43,179 bases of DNA from Actinomycetes bacterium. GTDB lineage: Bacteria > Actinomycetota > Actinomycetes > Actinomycetales > Dermatophilaceae. The notes below the pieces were generated by a model. The model was not told where the DNA came from and ran no database searches. It was given only the letters and a program-made list of their open reading frames with translations. The translations under genes were made by a program, and so were the position numbers. Positions 40,040 to 43,179 of this stretch are shown in pieces. Numbering within the stretch: the stretch's first letter is position 1; each line of letters starts with the position of its first letter. The stretch is from positions 1 through 43,179 of the forward strand of contig JAKOPT010000102.1 of the NCBI GenBank assembly GCA_029778715.1. Direction: 5' to 3'.

Positions 40040-42670
40040 TCAGGCGTCGTCGTCGGGCACGAGCGCCCGCACATCGGCCGGGGTGGTGAGGCGCACGGCC
40101 GTCGCGGCCAGTTCCTCGCACTGCGCGAGCGAGTAGGCGCGGACCTTGGCCTTGATCGCGGGGATCGACGGCACCGAGCAACTGAGTTCGTCGACGCCGA
40201 GGCCGACCAGGATCGGCACCGCCTGCGGGTCGGAGGCGATGCCGCCGCACACGCCGAGCCACTTGCCGTGCTCGTGGAGCGCACGCGCCGCATCACCGAT
40301 GAGCGAAAGCACCGCCGGGTTGCACGGGTCGACCTGGGCAGCAAGTTTCGGGTGCCCGCGGTCCATCGCCAGCGCATAGGACGTGAGGTCGTTGGTGCCG
40401 ACACTGAAGAAGTCACAGCCATCTTCGGCGGCGAACTGGCGAGCCATGATCGCCACGGACGGCACCTCCATCATGATGCCCACGGGTACCGGGACGGTGA
40501 CCCCGGCGCGTGAGCGCTCCTCGTCCCAGATCGCCTTGGCCCGGCGCCAGTCCTCGATGGTCGCGATCATGGGGAACATGACGTGGATGGCGGCTCCGGC
40601 GTCGCCGGTGCGGTCGGCCGCGGCGAGAATGGCCCGGCACTGGGTGCGGAGCACCTCGGGCGTTTCGAGACCGACCCGGATGCCGCGCATCCCGAGGAAC
40701 GGGTTCTCCTCCTGCGGGATCGGCAGGTAGGGCAGCGGCTTGTCACCGCCGACGTCCAGGGTGCGGATGACGAGCGGCTGGCCGGGGGCCAACGCGGCCG
40801 CGCACGCAGCATACGCCTGCGTTTGTTCGGCCTGCGTGGGTGCCGAGGCGCGGCCCATAAAGACGAACTCCGAGCGCAACAACCCGACGCCCTCGCCGCC
40901 CTTGGCGCGCCCGGCAACCGCGTCGTCGACACCGCCGATGTTGGCGACAACGGCGACCCGGTGCCCGTCGGTGGTGACGGCGGGCTCGTCCTGGTGCGCG
41001 GCCTCGGCAGCGCGCCGGGCCGCGGCCCGTTCCTGGCGCCGCCGGATGTCGGCGATCGCTTCATCGCTGACGTTGGTGGCCAAGGTGCCCTTGGACCCGT
41101 CGAGGACGACCCGGGTGCCGTCGGGGATGGACAGCGCCCGGCCCTCGATGCCGGCGACGGCCGGGATGTCGAGAGAGCGCGCGATGATGGCGACGTGTGA
41201 GGAGGCGCCACCATGCGTCGTCGCAAACCCGACGACCTTGGTGCGGTCGAGTTGGGCGGTGTCGGAGGGGGTGAGGTCCTCGGCGACGAGGATGGTGCCC
41301 TCGGGCAGTTCGCGGCGTTCGCTGCGCTGGCCGGTGAGTTCTTCGAGGACTCGGTGACCGACGTCGCGCACGTCGGTGGCGCGGCCGGCGAGGATTTCGT
41401 TGGGGAGCGCGGCGAGCCGGTCGGCATACGCATTGACGGCGGCCCGCCAGGCGAACGGGGCGCTCTTGCCCTTGTCGATGGCGCTCACGGCGAGGTCGAG
41501 CAGGTCGGGGTCGCCGAGGATCTCCTGGTGGGCACCGAAGATGGCGGCCTTGTCGGCGTCGGCTTCGTCCTCGAGGCGCCGTTGCAACGCGGACAGGTCG
41601 AGCAGGGCCCGGTCGATGGCGGCGTTGAGCTTGCGCCGCTCCTTGTGGTGGTCATCGGCGAACTCGGCCACGTCGATGTCGTTGTGCCGCACCTGGATCA
41701 CGGTGCCGATACCCAGGCCGGGGGACGCCGAGACGCCGAGGAGAAGGTTGGGGTCGCCCGAGCGCGGTCGCGCGATCTCGCCCGTCGAGGCGGTAAGGGC
41801 CGCGGTGGCGGCGGCGGCTTCGGGGGCGCCCTGGACCGCACCGGGCACGGCGGGCATGGCGGTCGTGTCGTCGCTGCCCTGGAAACCGGTGACGTCCTCG
41901 CCCAGGCCGCTCCTGATCGCGGCGACGAGGGCGGCGACCGCCTCGTCCGCGTCGGCGCCATGGGCGGTCACGGTCACCTTGTCGCCGCGGGCCACGGCCA
42001 GCGACATGATCGCCATGATGCTCTTGGCGTTGGCGACATCCTCACCGCGACGCAGCCGGATGTCGGACGTGAAGCCCTTGGCGAGGTTGACCAAGGTGGC
42101 GGCGGGGCGGGCGTGCAGCCCGGTGGGGTTGGGGATGAGGATCGCCCCGGACGTCGCCTGGGTGCCGGCACCGGCGCTCGGTGCGCCGTCGCTGCCCACG
42201 GCCGGTTGGGCGAGGTCGACGTATGCCGCGACGTCGCGTCCCGCTGTGACCACCCCGGTGCTCGGGGTCAGGTTGGCGACCAGCTCGGAGTTGGCGATGA
42301 CCACCTGGGTGAGGACGCTCTTGGCGTTCGTGGCGACCAGGTCCATGTCGAACGAGATGAGCGGGTCGCCGACGGCTACCTGGGTGCCGAGGGTGACGCG
42401 TGGGATGAACCCGGAGCCTTCCATCTTGACCGTGTCGAGCCCGATGTGCAGGAGCACCTCAAGGCCCTGGGCCGAACGGATCGTGATGGCGTGCGCCGAC
42501 GGCTGGATGTCGGCGACCTCCCCGGCGATCGGTGCGAGCAACTCGCTCGTGAACGGATCGATCGAGAAGCCCTCACCGACCATCTTGCGCGCGAAGACCG
42601 GATCAGGGACGGTCTCGATCGGAACCATGACTCCGCTCAGGGGAGCCATCAGTTCGACACGGGATTCCAT
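40040..42670 (-). CDS. PTS multiphosphoryl transfer protein EIIA-HPr-EI
   Basis: The 876-residue protein starts at ATG 42670 behind a perfect AAGGAGG (42676-42682). It is a three-domain fusion. The EIIA(Glc/Bgl) domain (about 1-150) has active His75 in LLHIGLDTV. The HPr domain (about 173-260) has active His186 in NPTGLHARPA and the Ser217 regulatory position in NAKSIMAIMS. Enzyme I (about 305-876) has active His492 in THGGASSHVAI and the PEP-binding C-terminus (GVGLLRSEFVFMGR; FFSVGTNDLTSYALAMDR; GVCGG). It takes phosphate from PEP and passes it through HPr and EIIA to the EIIBC encoded downstream, so two proteins form a complete PTS. All catalytic residues are present. The linkers are Ala/Pro-rich. 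Confidence 0.95.
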   Translation of the reverse strand: MESRVELMAPLSGVMVPIETVPDPVFARKMVGEGFSIDPFTSELLAPIAGEVADIQPSAHAITIRSAQGLEVLLHIGLDTVKMEGSGFIPRVTLGTQVAVGDPLISFDMDLVATNAKSVLTQVVIANSELVANLTPSTGVVTAGRDVAAYVDLAQPAVGSDGAPSAGAGTQATSGAILIPNPTGLHARPAATLVNLAKGFTSDIRLRRGEDVANAKSIMAIMSLAVARGDKVTVTAHGADADEAVAALVAAIRSGLGEDVTGFQGSDDTTAMPAVPGAVQGAPEAAAATAALTASTGEIARPRSGDPNLLLGVSASPGLGIGTVIQVRHNDIDVAEFADDHHKERRKLNAAIDRALLDLSALQRRLEDEADADKAAIFGAHQEILGDPDLLDLAVSAIDKGKSAPFAWRAAVNAYADRLAALPNEILAGRATDVRDVGHRVLEELTGQRSERRELPEGTILVAEDLTPSDTAQLDRTKVVGFATTHGGASSHVAIIARSLDIPAVAGIEGRALSIPDGTRVVLDGSKGTLATNVSDEAIADIRRRQERAAARRAAEAAHQDEPAVTTDGHRVAVVANIGGVDDAVAGRAKGGEGVGLLRSEFVFMGRASAPTQAEQTQAYAACAAALAPGQPLVIRTLDVGGDKPLPYLPIPQEENPFLGMRGIRVGLETPEVLRTQCRAILAAADRTGDAGAAIHVMFPMIATIEDWRRAKAIWDEERSRAGVTVPVPVGIMMEVPSVAIMARQFAAEDGCDFFSVGTNDLTSYALAMDRGHPKLAAQVDPCNPAVLSLIGDAARALHEHGKWLGVCGGIASDPQAVPILVGLGVDELSCSVPSIPAIKAKVRAYSLAQCEELAATAVRLTTPADVRALVPDDDA

Positions 42671-42743
42671 GTGCGCCTCCTTGACGCCTCCCGGTGCTGG
42701 GCGTGACCCAACGTGACGCCACTTCAGCGGGACGGCAGGGCAC

Positions 42744-42749
42744 AGGTTA
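42744..42749 (-). promoter_or_regulatory. Candidate -10 box (TAACCT) for the EIIA-HPr-EI gene
   Basis: On the minus strand TAACCT fits TANNNT and would give a leader of about 67 bases containing the AAGGAGG ribosome site. The -35 region is not recognisable. Confidence 0.4.
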
Positions 42750-42980
42750 GTGCTTCCGCGCCGATTCGTCTCGGGTGCCCCTTCCGTGTCTCCGGCCCGA
42801 TTCGAGGTATTACCGCGCGGGTTCCCCGGCGTGTTTACCTCCAATCGCGAAGGGGTGGGGTGGGCCGCACGGCTCGACACTCCAGGCCGCGTATGCCGGG
42901 TTGTTGTTGCGGGGTTGGGCTTGGTGGCCTGGCGGCGGGGCGTCGGGGCGGAGGGTGCGTGTTGGTTGGGGGTATAGGGC

Positions 42981-43019
42981 GGCGAGGCCACCGGGTGCAG
43001 GGTTCGCGGTGGCCTCGCC
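42981..43019 (-). terminator. Hairpin terminator after the edge gene
   Basis: GGCGAGGCCACC (42981-42992) pairs perfectly with GGTGGCCTCGCC (43008-43019) around a 15-base loop. It lies about 70 bases past the stop of the minus-strand gene that enters from the right edge. There is no T-run. Confidence 0.6.
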
Positions 43020-43087
43020 TGGGGGTGCTGGCGCGTCGCGGGGGATCGGGGGTCGGGTGCGGCGCGCTGGCACGGTTAGGGGGGTTG

Positions 43088-43179
43088 TTAGGTGGTGATC
43101 GACTCCTGTTCGCGGCGTCGGGCGTACCAGGAGGTGAGGACGCCGATGAGGGTGAGGAGCAGACCGCCTCCGAAGAAGA
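43088..43179 (-). CDS. C-terminus of a membrane or cell-wall-anchored protein, cut by the window edge
   Basis: Only the last 29 codons and the TAA stop (43088-43090) are present. They encode a glycine-rich hydrophobic helix (FFGGGLLLTLIGVLTSWYA) followed by RRREQES and a short tail. A hydrophobic helix plus an Arg cluster at the very end is the pattern of sortase sorting signals, which would require an LPXTG motif beyond the edge; a plain C-terminal membrane anchor is equally possible. The family cannot be named. Confidence 0.5.
   Translation of the reverse strand, partial: FFGGGLLLTLIGVLTSWYARRREQESITT

Larger units (their letters stand above)
1886..42898. repeat. Iterated octamer CGGCATAC / GTATGCCG, about 68 copies
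   Basis: Counting by eye finds 35 CGGCATAC and 33 GTATGCCG on the plus strand, about one per 600 bases from 1886 onward. Examples are 2136, 4251, 7203, 11327, 18079, 18109, 18190, 28189, 33609 and 41422 in one orientation, and 1886, 5149, 9837, 12018, 17569, 26264, 33217, 36856 and 42221 in the other. Six are non-coding (9837, 10963, 22849, 32277, 35999, 42891). Almost every GGCATAC in the window is preceded by C. Long motif-poor stretches exist (1-1885, 33617-35998). Confidence 0.9.
42671..43087. other. Non-coding gap upstream of the EI fusion
   Basis: This 417-base gap separates the EIIA-HPr-EI start from the stop of the last minus-strand gene. It holds a promoter candidate (42744-42749), one CGGCATAC-family octamer (42891-42898), a G/T-rich stretch around 42900-42975 and a 12-bp hairpin (42981-43019). 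No frame in it looks like a gene. Confidence 0.6.

Noticed and set aside
1222-40136. Long open frames antisense or out of frame to real genes, for example 1222-3210 (+), 3338-5833 (-), 9903-13487 (+), 17654-19972 (+), 29963-32200 (+), 32747-35227 (-) and 38016-40136 (+)
   Set aside because: They are by-products of GC-rich third positions, have Arg/Gly/Pro-rich translations without domains, and lie opposite genes with clear family motifs.
1886-42898. The octamer as a FtsK-orienting (KOPS) sequence
   Set aside because: KOPS are strongly skewed to one strand along a replichore; here the two orientations are equal (35 and 33).
1886-42898. The octamer as a mere codon-pair effect of Tyr-Ala and Ala-Tyr
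   Set aside because: It also occurs in non-coding DNA at similar density and in other reading frames (Arg-His-Thr, Ser-Met-Pro, Gly-Ile).

Overview
The window comes from a high-GC (about 70%) actinobacterium. The gene set and codon use fit a Micrococcales-type organism, perhaps Intrasporangiaceae/Dermatophilaceae; that family guess is inference. Most genes are on the minus strand. No rRNA, convincing tRNA, integrase, transposase or CRISPR array was found.

Layout. 1-1005 is the end of an HNH/DUF222-type protein, followed by about 640 bases of non-coding DNA with repeats. 1642-3150 (-) is a class I methyltransferase. 3386-7134 (+) is a translationally coupled pair: a zinc-dependent phospholipase C-like protein and an unknown partner. 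7150-8691 (-) is the AMPylase SelO. 8870-9799 (-) joins an AbiEi-type winged helix to a DUF559-like nuclease domain. 10113-10961 (-) is a shikimate dehydrogenase-like enzyme directly downstream of a complete type I Wadjet/MksBEFG anti-plasmid system (jetA-jetB-jetC-jetD, 17862 down to 10977). 18020-20619 (-) is a YhgE/Pip membrane protein with a degenerate ABC ATPase-like partner. 20781-22823 (-) is a VanZ-RDD-DUF218 fusion. 22986-23459 (+) is unknown. 23572-32092 (-) is an overlapping mnhABCDEFG (Mrp) cation/proton antiporter operon ending in a membrane protein with a DUF4185-like extracellular domain; mnhA and mnhB are separated by a frameshift. 32294-35437 (+) is a SNF2-family helicase. 35477-37954 is a divergent marR/long-chain acyl-CoA synthetase pair around an operator-like palindrome. 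38037-42670 (-) is a two-protein PTS: EIIA-HPr-EI fusion upstream, EIIBC downstream. The window ends in the C-terminus of a membrane or wall-anchored protein.

How the genes work together. JetABC form a MukBEF-like SMC loop-extruding complex and JetD is the Toprim nuclease that cleaves small circular DNA. MnhA-G form one membrane complex exchanging Na+ (or K+) for protons. The PTS proteins relay phosphate from PEP through EI, HPr and EIIA to EIIB during sugar uptake. MarR probably controls the acyl-CoA synthetase.

The most striking unexplained signal is at the DNA level. The octamer CGGCATAC/GTATGCCG occurs about 68 times by hand count (35 in one orientation, 33 in the other), against about 1-2 expected from base composition. 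It occurs at similar density in genes and in non-coding DNA, in several reading frames, and it forces codons that are otherwise rare here (TAT, GCA, ATA). It looks like a genome-wide iterated motif comparable in style to HIP1, uptake sequences or Chi. I know of no description of it.
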